The notes under the pieces were generated by a model. The model was not told the origin of the DNA. It did no database searches and saw only the letters and a program-made list of their open reading frames with translations. From Ancylomarina sp048268005 (lineage in GTDB: Bacteria > Bacteroidota > Bacteroidia > Bacteroidales > Marinifilaceae): a stretch of 64,000 nt of DNA. The translations under genes were made by a program, and so were the position numbers. Positions 28,991-37,055 of the stretch are shown here, one piece after another. Each line of letters opens with the position of its first letter. Position 1 is the first letter of the stretch. The DNA is taken from contig JBLWWJ010000003.1 of the NCBI GenBank assembly GCA_048268005.1, positions 1-64,000 of the forward strand, in the 5' to 3' direction.

Positions 28991-29395
28991 ATATCAAGTA
29001 TTATTTACACTTACCTCTATAGTAAGAATAGTGCAAAAACACATGCCACTATCTGTTGTGCTACCTTAACTTTTGATCTATCGACAGTGAAGCTGAGAAT
29101 CGACCCTTCAATTACTCTTAAATCTATTGGTTTGTTAGAAAAAGTACTCTTAATAACATATCAATAATTCGGCTACGCCATAAGACGCCAGCGTAATCCA
29201 TTCAACCAATCGGTTAAAAGATACCTTTTCACTTTCAAAGCGTTTTAAATAAGCTAAAACTTATAATCCAGGCAGAATTAGACCCAACTTTTACCGGTGA
29301 TCCTAAACAAGTTTAAAACTTTTGAACCTGATCCCAGAATTAACTGAGATTGAGTCGAGATCGATATCCTTAAATAAGAAACAGTTAAACACACA
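28991..29395. other. Gene-free gap between rodA and rpsT, with possible decayed coding sequence
   Basis: No intact gene is present. On the minus strand, bases 29260-29150 form a 36-codon open stretch (containing RLVEWITLASYGVAELL) ending in TAA, preceded in the same frame by coding-like sequence broken by several stops back to about 29385. This may be a gene relic or a dispersed non-coding repeat. The rest is featureless. Confidence 0.4.
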
Positions 29396-29423
29396 AAAGC
29401 CTACTAATAAATTAGTAGGCTTT
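29396..29423 (-). terminator. Intrinsic terminator of rpsT
   Basis: AAAGCCTACTAAT (29396-29408) and ATTAGTAGGCTTT (29411-29423) are perfect 13-bp arms. On the minus strand the stem ends in a short T/U-rich stretch, 22 bases after the rpsT stop. Confidence 0.8.
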
Positions 29424-29444
29424 CATATAAGAGTTTATATAGTC

Positions 29445-29696
29445 TTACAACGCGTTAACGTGTGAAGCTAATTTCGATTTCAAGTTAGCTGCTTTGTTCT
29501 TATGAATAACGTTGATTTTAGCCAACTTATCTAACATAGCTGTAACTTTAGGTAGCAACTCAGAAGCAGCTTCCTTATCAGTAGTCGCGCGTAAATTTCT
29601 TACGGCATTTCTGGCAGTCTTAGCATAGTACTTATTATGCACTCTTCTAGCCTCAGACTGACGAATTCTTTTAATTGCGGATTGATGATTTGCCAT
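29445..29696 (-). CDS. rpsT: 30S ribosomal protein S20
   Basis: S20 binds the 5' and 3' minor domains of 16S rRNA. The 83-residue basic, helical protein opens with MANHQSAIKRIRQSEARRVHNKYY and has the closing KNKAANLKSKLASHV typical of the family. It lies 30 bases after the second tRNA-Glu, so the tRNAs and rpsT are probably one transcript. Confidence 0.97.
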   Translation of the reverse strand: MANHQSAIKRIRQSEARRVHNKYYAKTARNAVRNLRATTDKEAASELLPKVTAMLDKLAKINVIHKNKAANLKSKLASHVNAL

Positions 29697-29726
29697 CTCT
29701 TTATTGTATCAAATTATTTAAAACTG

Positions 29727-29798
29727 TAGTCCGTACGGGAATCGAACCCGTGTTACTAGAATGAAAATCTAGCGTCCTAACCCCTAGACGAACGGACC
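29727..29798 (-). tRNA. tRNA-Glu (anticodon UUC), copy 2
   Basis: A 72-base cloverleaf on the minus strand: acceptor GGTCCGT/ACGGACT with a G-U first pair and discriminator A, anticodon stem CTAGA/TCTAG, loop TTTTCAT (anticodon TTC), T arm ACGGG/CCCGT. It is identical to the copy at 29842-29913. No CCA is encoded. Confidence 0.97.
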
Positions 29799-29841
29799 AA
29801 AAAAAATCTCCAAAAAGCAATTAAAGAATTGCAAAACTGTG

Positions 29842-29913
29842 TAGTCCGTACGGGAATCGAACCCGTGTTACTAGAATGAAAATCTAGCGTCCTAACCCCT
29901 AGACGAACGGACC
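29842..29913 (-). tRNA. tRNA-Glu (anticodon UUC), copy 1
   Basis: Identical in all 72 bases to the copy at 29727-29798 and separated from it by 43 bases. It is nearest to the promoter at 29930-29959. Confidence 0.97.
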
Positions 29914-29929
29914 ATCAAATTTGGAGCTG

Positions 29930-29959
29930 CAAAGATAATTGAAGTTTTGAATAACACAA
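29930..29959 (-). promoter_or_regulatory. Promoter of the tRNA-Glu/tRNA-Glu/rpsT unit
   Basis: On the minus strand TTG (29957-29959), 19 bases, then TATCTTTG (29930-29937) match the Bacteroidota promoter pattern, ending 16 bases before the first tRNA. Confidence 0.8.
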
Positions 29960-30134
29960 ACACTTTGCAGTTTTTTTTTGCTTCTGAAAGAATGTTGAAA
30001 ACATGTCTCGTTTTTCTCTCAATTGCGATGCAAAGTAAATTATAATTCTTCAATCACACAAGAGGGAAATGCAAAAAAAATCAAGTTTTCTGCAACAAAA
30101 AAGCTAACCCCTTATTCCTGAGGAACATTTTTTT

Positions 30135-31076
30135 TCAATTCCACTCAACAATTGTTCCTCTTTCTTTGTTCAAATATGCTGAAGGCATCATTTTTCGGAT
30201 ATGTTCACCCAATAAATTTAATAATTTATTCTTCGAATAATGTCGAGAATAGATCAAACTGACCTCTCGAAGGGGGTGTAAATTTGTAAAAGACTTCACT
30301 TGCTTCAACTTTTCTGCCGACATATACTGTGTTGCCAATTCAGGGATTAATGTAAATCCACCTTCACGATCGATAATTTTCATCAATGTTTCCAAAGAAT
30401 TACTTTCAAACTCAAAAGGTAATTCCTGATGTTGCATACTATGCATCTCACAAAGGTTAATAACCTGGTTGCGGAAACAATGTCCATCACCCAACATCCA
30501 AATCTCCGAAGTTGCGATATCCTTAACCTCAACAATCTCCTTTTTTAGGATATCATGTCCTTTGTGTGCGTAAATCATCATCTCTTCAAAAAACAAAGGC
30601 TGCTCTTTTATCTTGTCATCCTTTAGAGGCGTCACAAAAATCCCGACATCTAAAAAATCCTTTTTTAAAGCCTCCACAATATCATCTGAGACCATTTCTT
30701 CAACTTCAACCTTAACATCCGGGTAGTTTCGAATATAGTCACCTATAAACATAGGAAGTAAAAATGGGGCCAAAGTTGGGATAATACCTATCTTTAAACT
30801 TCCCTCAACGGTTTCCCGATGATTCTTAACAATCTCATCTATCTTTTTCGACTCACCTAAAATAATACGAGCCTGCTCTATAATTTGGACACCAACATCA
30901 GTTGGAATAATAGGCTGCTTACTTCTATCGAATATGGTAATATCTAAAAACTCTTCAAGTTTTTTGATTTGCATACTTAATGTAGGCTGCGTAATAAAAC
31001 AGCTATCTGCTGCAGTTGCAAAGTGACGGTGCGTATCTACAGCAACTATGTATTCAAGTTGAGTTAATGTAACCAT
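30135..31076 (-). CDS. oxyR: LysR-type hydrogen peroxide sensor OxyR
   Basis: The 313-residue protein has the N-terminal LysR winged helix (TQLEYIVAVDTHRHFATAAD) and an effector domain. Two cysteines, Cys200 and Cys209 in GDGHCFRNQVINLC, have the CX8C spacing and setting of the redox pair C199/C208 of E. coli OxyR, which form a disulfide when peroxide is present. It therefore should activate peroxide defence genes. OxyR-like motifs occur upstream of dps in this window (37615-37659) and, more weakly, over its own promoter (31117-31131). An unexplained transcript probably starts divergently from it. Confidence 0.93.
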   Translation of the reverse strand: MVTLTQLEYIVAVDTHRHFATAADSCFITQPTLSMQIKKLEEFLDITIFDRSKQPIIPTDVGVQIIEQARIILGESKKIDEIVKNHRETVEGSLKIGIIPTLAPFLLPMFIGDYIRNYPDVKVEVEEMVSDDIVEALKKDFLDVGIFVTPLKDDKIKEQPLFFEEMMIYAHKGHDILKKEIVEVKDIATSEIWMLGDGHCFRNQVINLCEMHSMQHQELPFEFESNSLETLMKIIDREGGFTLIPELATQYMSAEKLKQVKSFTNLHPLREVSLIYSRHYSKNKLLNLLGEHIRKMMPSAYLNKERGTIVEWN

Positions 31077-31111
31077 ATCTAATTAGTTTATTATTTGTTG
31101 ATTTTGATCTA

Positions 31112-31145
31112 CAAATATAAACAATATCTATTGCTTTATATACAA
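31112..31145 (-). promoter_or_regulatory. Promoter of oxyR
   Basis: Minus strand TTG (31143-31145), 23 bases, TATATTTG (31112-31119). The start point would be about 30 bases before the oxyR ATG. A sequence resembling an OxyR half-operator, ATAAACAATATCTAT (31117-31131, 8 of 10 fixed positions of ATAGnTnnnAnCTAT), overlaps it, which would allow autoregulation. Confidence 0.65.
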
Positions 31146-31151
31146 TATTGA

Positions 31152-31183
31152 TTTGATTGATGTTTAGAACTAATCTATATTTG
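31152..31183 (+). promoter_or_regulatory. Divergent promoter facing away from oxyR
   Basis: TTTG (31152-31155), 20 bases, TATATTTG (31176-31183) is a close match to the Bacteroidota consensus and predicts a start near 31190. Its -7 element is 56 bases from that of oxyR, so one bound OxyR could influence both. Confidence 0.6.
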
Positions 31184-31189
31184 TATTAA

Positions 31190-31441
31190 ACTATTGTTTC
31201 AAGCTTAATTAAAGCTGTTAGTCAGCCTAATTAAGTCTATTAAACGACAACACACTATCTTAATCGATAAATAAACTAGATGTTATTTTTTAGATTAATA
31301 TAGAGATTGAATTGGATGAAATAACCGCTATATTATTTCATTAATTAGAACAATATAATAGTTTGATAGTTTTTGTTATTTAAGTTTTATTAGATGTTTG
31401 GGTTAAAACAGTCAGGAGTTGGGTCTTCTGGCTGTTTTTTT
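31190..31441 (+). ncRNA. Candidate small RNA divergent from oxyR
   Basis: The span runs from the predicted start of the 31152-31183 promoter to an intrinsic terminator. It holds no credible ORF (longest ATG-led frames before the terminator are under 10 codons). The alternative is an attenuated leader of the CoA-transferase gene at 31576. Boundaries are predictions; no family is recognised. Confidence 0.35.
31406..31441 (+). terminator. Intrinsic terminator in the oxyR/CoA-transferase gap
   Basis: AAACAGTCAGGAG pairs with CTTCTGGCTGTTT (two G-U pairs, 6-base loop), and seven T follow. It lies 135 bases before the next gene and 220 bases after the divergent promoter. Confidence 0.75.
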
Positions 31442-31575
31442 ATTTCAGAAATTAAAGCACACACTTTCAACATGTTGTTCAGCAATAATGCTACAGAGCA
31501 GTTTTAAGGCTTAAAAAATATACTACTTTAGCGTGCGAATTTGAAATTTATAAGCTCAATATAAACTGAATAACA

Positions 31576-32892
31576 ATGCAACAAGGTATTAAAACAGTAT
31601 CATTCGAAGAAGCTGCAAAGGTGATTAAATCAGGTGACAGAGTACACCTACACTCAGTTGCTCTAGCGCCACACAAGTTCATTAATGCAATGTGTGACCG
31701 AGGTCGTAATGGTGAAATTTACGATGTAACAATTCAACACATCCACACCGAAGGACCAGCTCCATATGCTGCAACAGAGTTTGAAGGTATTTTCAATCTT
31801 GAATCTTTGTTTGTTGGTGCTAACGTACGTAAACAAACTCAAGCTGGATATGCTGATTATATTCCTGTTTTCCTTAGTGAAACTCAGCAACTAATCCGTG
31901 AAGGTTACTTAAATGTAAACGTAACTGTTGTACAAGTAAGTCCTCCAGACAAGCATGGTTATGTATCTCTAGGAACTTCAGTAGATTGTTCACGTGCCGC
32001 GGTAGAAACTGCTGACACAGTTGTAGCTATTATCAATCCAAACGTACCTCGTGCTTTTGGTGACGCTATGATGCCATTAAGTTCTTTCGATGTTTTCTGT
32101 GAAGATGATTCTCCACTTATCGAACACCACAACGCGCCATTATCTGATATTGATATTGCTATCGGTAAAAATGTAGCAAACTTAATTCCTGATGGGGCTT
32201 GTCTTCAAATGGGTATTGGTGGAATTCCTAATGCTGTATTAGCTCAGCTTGGTAACCACAAAGATCTTGGTGTTCACACTGAAATGTTTGCTGACGGTCT
32301 TCTTCCTTTGGTTGAAAGCGGTGTTGTAAACGGGATGAACAAGAAATTAGATAAAGGTAAGATTGTAGCAGGTTTCCTTATGGGAACAAAAGAACTTTAC
32401 GATTTCGTTGATGATAACCCAGGTGTTTTAATGATGGACGTTGCTTACACCAATGGTGTTCACGTTATCAAGCAAAACCCTAAGGTTTGTGCAATCAACT
32501 CGGCTCTTTCTATCGACCTAACTGGTCAGGTTTGTGCTGATTCAATCGGAACAACTCACTACTCAGGTGTAGGTGGACAGATCGACTTTACTCGTGGAGC
32601 TGCTGCTTCTGAAGGTGGTGTACCAATTATTGCCATGCCTTCTGTAACTGGTAAAGGTGTTTCTAAAATTACGCCAACTCTTTTACAAGGATCTGGTGTT
32701 GTAACAACACGTAACAACATGCGTTGGTTTGCTACTGAGCACGGTTGTGTAAACCTATTCGGTAAAACACTTCAACAAAGAGCTAAAGCAATTATTTCTG
32801 TTGCTCACCCAGACTTTAGAGAAGAATTAGATAGAGCTGCTTTCGAAAGATTCGGTTCTCACTACCACTTCGTAAACAAGTTGGTGAAGTAA
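31576..32892 (+). CDS. Acetyl-CoA hydrolase/transferase family CoA-transferase
   Basis: The 438-residue protein matches the class of CoA-transferases that includes 4-hydroxybutyrate CoA-transferase and Ach1-type enzymes, moving CoA between acetyl-CoA and another acid. Visible landmarks are LQMGIGGIPNAVLAQL, LGVHTEMFADGLLPLVESG (probable catalytic Glu in HTEM), SGVGGQIDFTRGAAASEGG and ITPTLLQGSGVVTTRNNMRWFATEHG. Its length fits the 4-hydroxybutyrate type better than the longer succinyl-CoA type. The substrate cannot be fixed from sequence; fermentation to short-chain acids fits the rest of the window. Confidence 0.88.
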   Translation: MQQGIKTVSFEEAAKVIKSGDRVHLHSVALAPHKFINAMCDRGRNGEIYDVTIQHIHTEGPAPYAATEFEGIFNLESLFVGANVRKQTQAGYADYIPVFLSETQQLIREGYLNVNVTVVQVSPPDKHGYVSLGTSVDCSRAAVETADTVVAIINPNVPRAFGDAMMPLSSFDVFCEDDSPLIEHHNAPLSDIDIAIGKNVANLIPDGACLQMGIGGIPNAVLAQLGNHKDLGVHTEMFADGLLPLVESGVVNGMNKKLDKGKIVAGFLMGTKELYDFVDDNPGVLMMDVAYTNGVHVIKQNPKVCAINSALSIDLTGQVCADSIGTTHYSGVGGQIDFTRGAAASEGGVPIIAMPSVTGKGVSKITPTLLQGSGVVTTRNNMRWFATEHGCVNLFGKTLQQRAKAIISVAHPDFREELDRAAFERFGSHYHFVNKLVK

Positions 32893-32915
32893 TCATGAAT
32901 TGATTCTAAAATATA

Positions 32916-32946
32916 AAAGCTGCTCAAATTGAGCAGCTTTTTTTAT
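32916..32946. terminator. Terminator after the CoA-transferase gene
   Basis: AAAGCTGCTC and GAGCAGCTTT are perfect arms around AAATT, followed by TTTTTT on the plus strand. T-rich sequence on the minus strand suggests it also serves the convergent BtpA-family gene. Confidence 0.85.
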
Positions 32947-32962
32947 ACACTTTAATACACGA

Positions 32963-33763
32963 CTATTTTTTAGATCGTAATATTTCGACTTGATGCATAA
33001 ATACTAAGAGACGTTCATTGGATATTTGATTCATCCAAAAACCATTTTCTTTAAAGTGTGAACCTATTATAAACGCATCTGCATAATTCCAATATTCTGA
33101 AATATTATCAGCCGTAATACCGGAACCTATTAAAATTGACTTATCCACAGAATCTTTCAAAGCATCAAGTTCTCGAATATCTACAGCCTTTCCGGTAGAC
33201 GATCCTGTTACAATCAAACCATCACTCAAGAAAAATTCTGCCGCATGCGCGGTTTCTACTATATCCACATCTGATGTTATAGCATGTGAGCTGTGTTTCT
33301 TCTTGATATCAGTAAATACTTTCACAGCATCAGCATCAATCATCTTACGGTAACGCATCAATTCCCCCGCACATGACTCGATATACCCCTCATCAGCCAC
33401 ATGTCCAAAAACAAAACCTTCCGCTCTAATAAAATCCAGATTTGCTGCTTTTGCTACCGCCAAGGCTTCCTTATTGGCTCCAGCAAGAATCTGAATACCT
33501 AAAGGCAAACATACTGCCTCTCGAATAGCCTGTGCCACAATAGTCATCCCAGCTGTAATCTCAGGACCAACCTGACCTTTCATATAAGGCACATCGTGCA
33601 TATTCTCAATAATTATGGCATCGACCTGAGCAGTCTCGTACTGTTTAGCTTCCTTTACTGCTAAATCAGCAATCTCTTTCAAGCTCATTTTATGATTCGG
33701 TGTCCCAGGCAAGGCCTGAACATGAATCATTCCTATAATTGATTTGTTTTCTGAAAATTTCAT
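32963..33763 (-). CDS. BtpA/SgcQ-family TIM-barrel protein
   Basis: With the ATG at 33763 (MKFSENKSIIGMIHVQALPG) the protein is 266 residues; the frame is open to 33814 but that would overlap the upstream gene. IGMIHVQALPGTP, DAIIIENMHDVPY, LGIQILAGANKEALAVAKAANLDFIRAEGFVFGHVADEG and LIVTGSSTGK mark the BtpA family. BtpA is known for photosystem I stability in cyanobacteria; the family in heterotrophs has no firm function and may be a sugar-related enzyme. It follows an OmpA-family lipoprotein by 19 bases, so they are co-transcribed. Confidence 0.85.
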   Translation of the reverse strand: MKFSENKSIIGMIHVQALPGTPNHKMSLKEIADLAVKEAKQYETAQVDAIIIENMHDVPYMKGQVGPEITAGMTIVAQAIREAVCLPLGIQILAGANKEALAVAKAANLDFIRAEGFVFGHVADEGYIESCAGELMRYRKMIDADAVKVFTDIKKKHSSHAITSDVDIVETAHAAEFFLSDGLIVTGSSTGKAVDIRELDALKDSVDKSILIGSGITADNISEYWNYADAFIIGSHFKENGFWMNQISNERLLVFMHQVEILRSKK

Positions 33764-33782
33764 CTTTTTTATTCCTTTATCC

Positions 33783-34787
33783 TTATTGACCCATAATCTG
33801 GAAAAGTTCGTCAAGCTTTGGCGTCAGAATAATTTCTGTACGTCGGTTTTTACTTCTTCCCTCTGCGTTGGCATTCGAAGCAAGAGGCAAATATTTACTT
33901 CTTCCTGCCACAGTCATTCTCTGTGGATTTATTCCTTTATTCAAACTTAAGATTCGTACTATTGATGTTGCGCGCTTTACACTCAAATCCCAATTATCCT
34001 TCAAATCACCACTACCCTTATAAGGTACATTATCGGTATGCCCCTCAATCACAATGTTAATATCTTTATTGGTGGCCAAAACATGTGCTAATTGTTTCAA
34101 TGCTTGCGCACCTCGAACATCAACGGTATAACTTCCGGATTTGAAAAGTAATTTTTCGTCCATAGAGACATAAACCTTACCATTTCGATTAGAAATACTC
34201 AACCCTTTATTATCAAAACCTGTCAAAGCATTCATCACCTTATTCTTCAAGGCCATAACAGCTTCATCTTTTTTAGCAAGCGCTCTTTCCAATTCCAATA
34301 GACGTTTATCACGTCGATTGATTTCGGTTTGCATCGTATTTAACTTCTTCATTCTACGTTTCAAATCCTGCTCCAAACGCATCACTTCATCTTCACGCAA
34401 ATTTAAATTATCTTGTGTTTTATGAATTTGATCTAACAAGCTTTTACTTTCTCTGGCACTCCCTTTTTGTTGTTTTGCCAATTGACCAAGCAAATGTTGT
34501 TGATTTTCCTCGCAACGCTTTAATTGCTGCTTACTCTTTAATAAACGCTCGTAACTTTCTTTATACTCTTCATTAGCTTTTTGGTATTTATCTTCCAAAA
34601 CCTCCAGGCGTCCCTCCATCTCGGTATTGCTCTCGGTCAATATACGGTTTGCATCTTTAAGCTCATTATACTTCTTTTGGTTCTCATTTGCTCTGGCTTC
34701 TAATTTCTGATATTGACGAGTTGGCACACAAGAGAAAAGTAAACCTCCTACAAGAAAAACAAATAAATACTGACTAATTCTTTTCAT
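33783..34787 (-). CDS. OmpA-family outer-membrane lipoprotein with coiled coil
   Basis: The 334-residue protein has a lipobox LLFSC with Cys20, a long charged coiled coil (about 30-190), and a C-terminal OmpA-like peptidoglycan-binding domain with NIVIEGHTDNVPYKG, LSVKRATSIVRIL and NRRTEIIL. It should tether the outer membrane to the wall. The layout resembles other Bacteroidota Pal-like coiled-coil lipoproteins. It is the first gene of a two-gene unit with the BtpA-family gene. Confidence 0.9.
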   Translation of the reverse strand: MKRISQYLFVFLVGGLLFSCVPTRQYQKLEARANENQKKYNELKDANRILTESNTEMEGRLEVLEDKYQKANEEYKESYERLLKSKQQLKRCEENQQHLLGQLAKQQKGSARESKSLLDQIHKTQDNLNLREDEVMRLEQDLKRRMKKLNTMQTEINRRDKRLLELERALAKKDEAVMALKNKVMNALTGFDNKGLSISNRNGKVYVSMDEKLLFKSGSYTVDVRGAQALKQLAHVLATNKDINIVIEGHTDNVPYKGSGDLKDNWDLSVKRATSIVRILSLNKGINPQRMTVAGRSKYLPLASNANAEGRSKNRRTEIILTPKLDELFQIMGQ

Positions 34788-34851
34788 ATCTTAGCTATCA
34801 ATCAATTAACAAATAATAATCTTAAATTTAACCCTATAGAAATCACAAAAA

Positions 34852-34882
34852 CAAAGATAAAGAGACTAAAGTTAGTCCACAA
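34852..34882 (-). promoter_or_regulatory. Promoter of the OmpA lipoprotein/BtpA-family unit
   Basis: Minus strand TTG (34880-34882), 20 bases, TATCTTTG (34852-34859): both elements fit the Bacteroidota consensus, about 65 bases before the ATG. Confidence 0.75.
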
Positions 34883-35079
34883 TATAAATCTTCTAATAGA
34901 TTGAATATCTTATGTCAGATATCAAAACGGATAAATCAAACAAACACTTGACTATTTATACCCTATCCAGAAATAGCTTTGCTTTATGATTGCTCAATTT
35001 TTCCTATCTTCGTCCCCTAGACCATTTTTAAAAATCGGACACAAATCCGTACAACAATATACCATAAACTGATTAACAA

Positions 35080-36981
35080 ATGACAAAGTCTGAAAAACCA
35101 TTATTGGATCAAATCAACTTTCCATCCGACCTAAAAAAGGTTTCGGAAGATGATCTAATACAAGTTTGTACAGAACTGCGTCAGGAAATTATAGAACAAG
35201 TTTCCTGTAACCCTGGTCATTTTGGTGCCAGTCTTGGAGTGGTTGAACTAAGTGTTGCATTACACTACGTTTTAAACACACCCTACGACAATCTTATTTG
35301 GGATGTTGGACATCAAGCCTACGGACACAAGATTTTAACTGGTCGAAAAGATATTTTTCACACCAACAGAAAATATAAAGGAATCAGTGGTTTCCCCAAT
35401 CGTGGTGAAAGTGAATACGATGCTTTTACCGTGGGACACTCCTCTACTTCTATATCTGCAGCTTTAGGAATGGCCGTTTCTGCACAATTAAGTGGAGAAA
35501 AAGATAGAAAGACAGTTGCTGTTATTGGTGATGGGTCGATGACGGCAGGTTTAGCCTTTGAAGGCTTAAACAATGCAGCGACAAACAATGCTGATTTATT
35601 GGTGATTTTGAATGATAACAATATGGCTATCGACCCCAATGTGGGTGGAATGAGTGAATATTTGTTAGATATCACGACTTCACAAACATATAATAAGGTA
35701 AAGAATGATGTTTGGCGTTTTCTTGGAAAGTTTAACCGAGTGAATCCCAATACACAAAAATTGTTTCAGAAAGTAGAACATGGTATTAAAACCATTCTAC
35801 TGAAACAAAGTAACCTTTTCGAAGCTTTAAACTTCAGATACTTTGGACCTGTTGATGGACACAATGTGAACCATATGGTGAAAGTATTGAGTGATTTGCA
35901 AAAAATACCAGGACCCAAAATCTTGCATTGCATTACGAAAAAGGGGAAAGGTTTTGAGCCTGCTGAGCTAAATCAAACCTATTGGCACGCACCAGCTAAA
36001 TTTGATGCTAACACGGGAGAGATTTTGAAGAAGGAACCAACTTCACCTCAAATTCCAAAATTCCAGGAAGTATTTGGGAATACACTTGTTGAGTTAGCAG
36101 AACAAAACGAGAAAATTGTAGGAATCACCCCTGCAATGCCTACGGGTTCATCATTAAATATCATGATGGAAAAAATGCCTGATAGAGCATTTGATGTTGG
36201 TATTGCCGAGCAACACGCTGTCACTTTTTCAGGTGGATTAGCTGCAAATGGAAAAATTCCATTCTGTGCGATATATTCATCATTTATGCAAAGAGCCTTT
36301 GATCAGGTTATTCATGATGTTGCTCTTCAAAATGTTGATGTCGTTTTTTGTTTAGACAGAGGTGGCCTTGTAGGTGCAGATGGTGCAACACATCATGGTG
36401 TATACGATTTAGCATTCTTCCGTTGTATCCCAAACATGACGATATCGTCTCCTTTGAACGAAGAAGAATTACGTAACCTGATGTATACCGCTCAATTGGG
36501 AGGTAAAGGTGCATTCTCTATCAGATACCCTCGAGGAACTGGTCGTGAATTAAACTGGAAAACATCTTTCAAAGAAATAGAAGTTGGTAAAGGACAAAAA
36601 TTGAGAGATGGTAAAGATCTAGCTATCTTATCTATCGGACCTATTGGAATGCAAGCAAGTGATGCAATTGATGAATTAGAAAAGCAAGGGCTCACAATTG
36701 CTCATTACGATATGCGTTTCCTAAAACCTATTGATGAAGAATTGCTTCATGAAGTATTCAAAAACCATAAACATATCATCACAATTGAAGATGGATCTGT
36801 AATTGGTGGATTGGGATCAGCAGTTTTAGAATTTATGAGTGACAATGATTATGCTTCTAAAATCAAACGGCTTGGAGTTCCAGACAAATGGGTTGAGCAT
36901 GGTACTCAGGAAGAACTTTATAAAGAGTGTGGTTTCGATAAGGACGGGATCATGAACGCATGCAAAGAAATACTATCCTAG
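35080..36981 (+). CDS. dxs: 1-Deoxy-D-xylulose-5-phosphate synthase
   Basis: Dxs condenses pyruvate with glyceraldehyde 3-phosphate to start the MEP isoprenoid pathway and also supplies thiamine and pyridoxal precursors. The 633-residue protein has GHFGASLGVVEL and the thiamine-diphosphate motif from VIGDGSMTAGLAFEGLNNA to LNDNNMAIDPNVGG, DVGIAEQHAVTFSGGLA in the pyrimidine domain, DRGGLVGADGATHHG, and a C-terminal transketolase-like domain. A TATCTTCG element about 68 bases upstream may be its promoter. Confidence 0.97.
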   Translation: MTKSEKPLLDQINFPSDLKKVSEDDLIQVCTELRQEIIEQVSCNPGHFGASLGVVELSVALHYVLNTPYDNLIWDVGHQAYGHKILTGRKDIFHTNRKYKGISGFPNRGESEYDAFTVGHSSTSISAALGMAVSAQLSGEKDRKTVAVIGDGSMTAGLAFEGLNNAATNNADLLVILNDNNMAIDPNVGGMSEYLLDITTSQTYNKVKNDVWRFLGKFNRVNPNTQKLFQKVEHGIKTILLKQSNLFEALNFRYFGPVDGHNVNHMVKVLSDLQKIPGPKILHCITKKGKGFEPAELNQTYWHAPAKFDANTGEILKKEPTSPQIPKFQEVFGNTLVELAEQNEKIVGITPAMPTGSSLNIMMEKMPDRAFDVGIAEQHAVTFSGGLAANGKIPFCAIYSSFMQRAFDQVIHDVALQNVDVVFCLDRGGLVGADGATHHGVYDLAFFRCIPNMTISSPLNEEELRNLMYTAQLGGKGAFSIRYPRGTGRELNWKTSFKEIEVGKGQKLRDGKDLAILSIGPIGMQASDAIDELEKQGLTIAHYDMRFLKPIDEELLHEVFKNHKHIITIEDGSVIGGLGSAVLEFMSDNDYASKIKRLGVPDKWVEHGTQEELYKECGFDKDGIMNACKEILS

Positions 36982-37000
36982 AGAATAGGTCTAAAATACA

Positions 37001-37033
37001 AAAGCACCACATGTTAAATGTGGTGCTTTTTTT
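37001..37033. terminator. Terminator between convergent dxs and dps
   Basis: AAAGCACCACAT (37001-37012) and ATGTGGTGCTTT (37018-37029) are perfect 12-bp arms with a 5-base loop, followed by T on the plus strand; the A run before the stem gives the minus strand a U tail too. Confidence 0.88.
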
Positions 37034-37055
37034 ATCTCTTCAAAAGAAATTTATA

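Larger units (their letters stand above)
31077..31575. other. Long gap between oxyR and the CoA-transferase gene
   Basis: This 499-base AT-rich gap contains divergent promoters (31112-31145 minus, 31152-31183 plus), a terminator (31406-31441) and a probable start region for the CoA-transferase gene near TACTTTAG (31524-31531). The only plus-strand ORFs before the terminator are a few codons long. See the ncRNA candidate. Confidence 0.6.

Noticed and set aside
31394..31504. 36-codon ORF starting ATGTTTGGGTTA
   Set aside because: It runs through the terminator hairpin at 31406-31441 and its composition is not protein-like.
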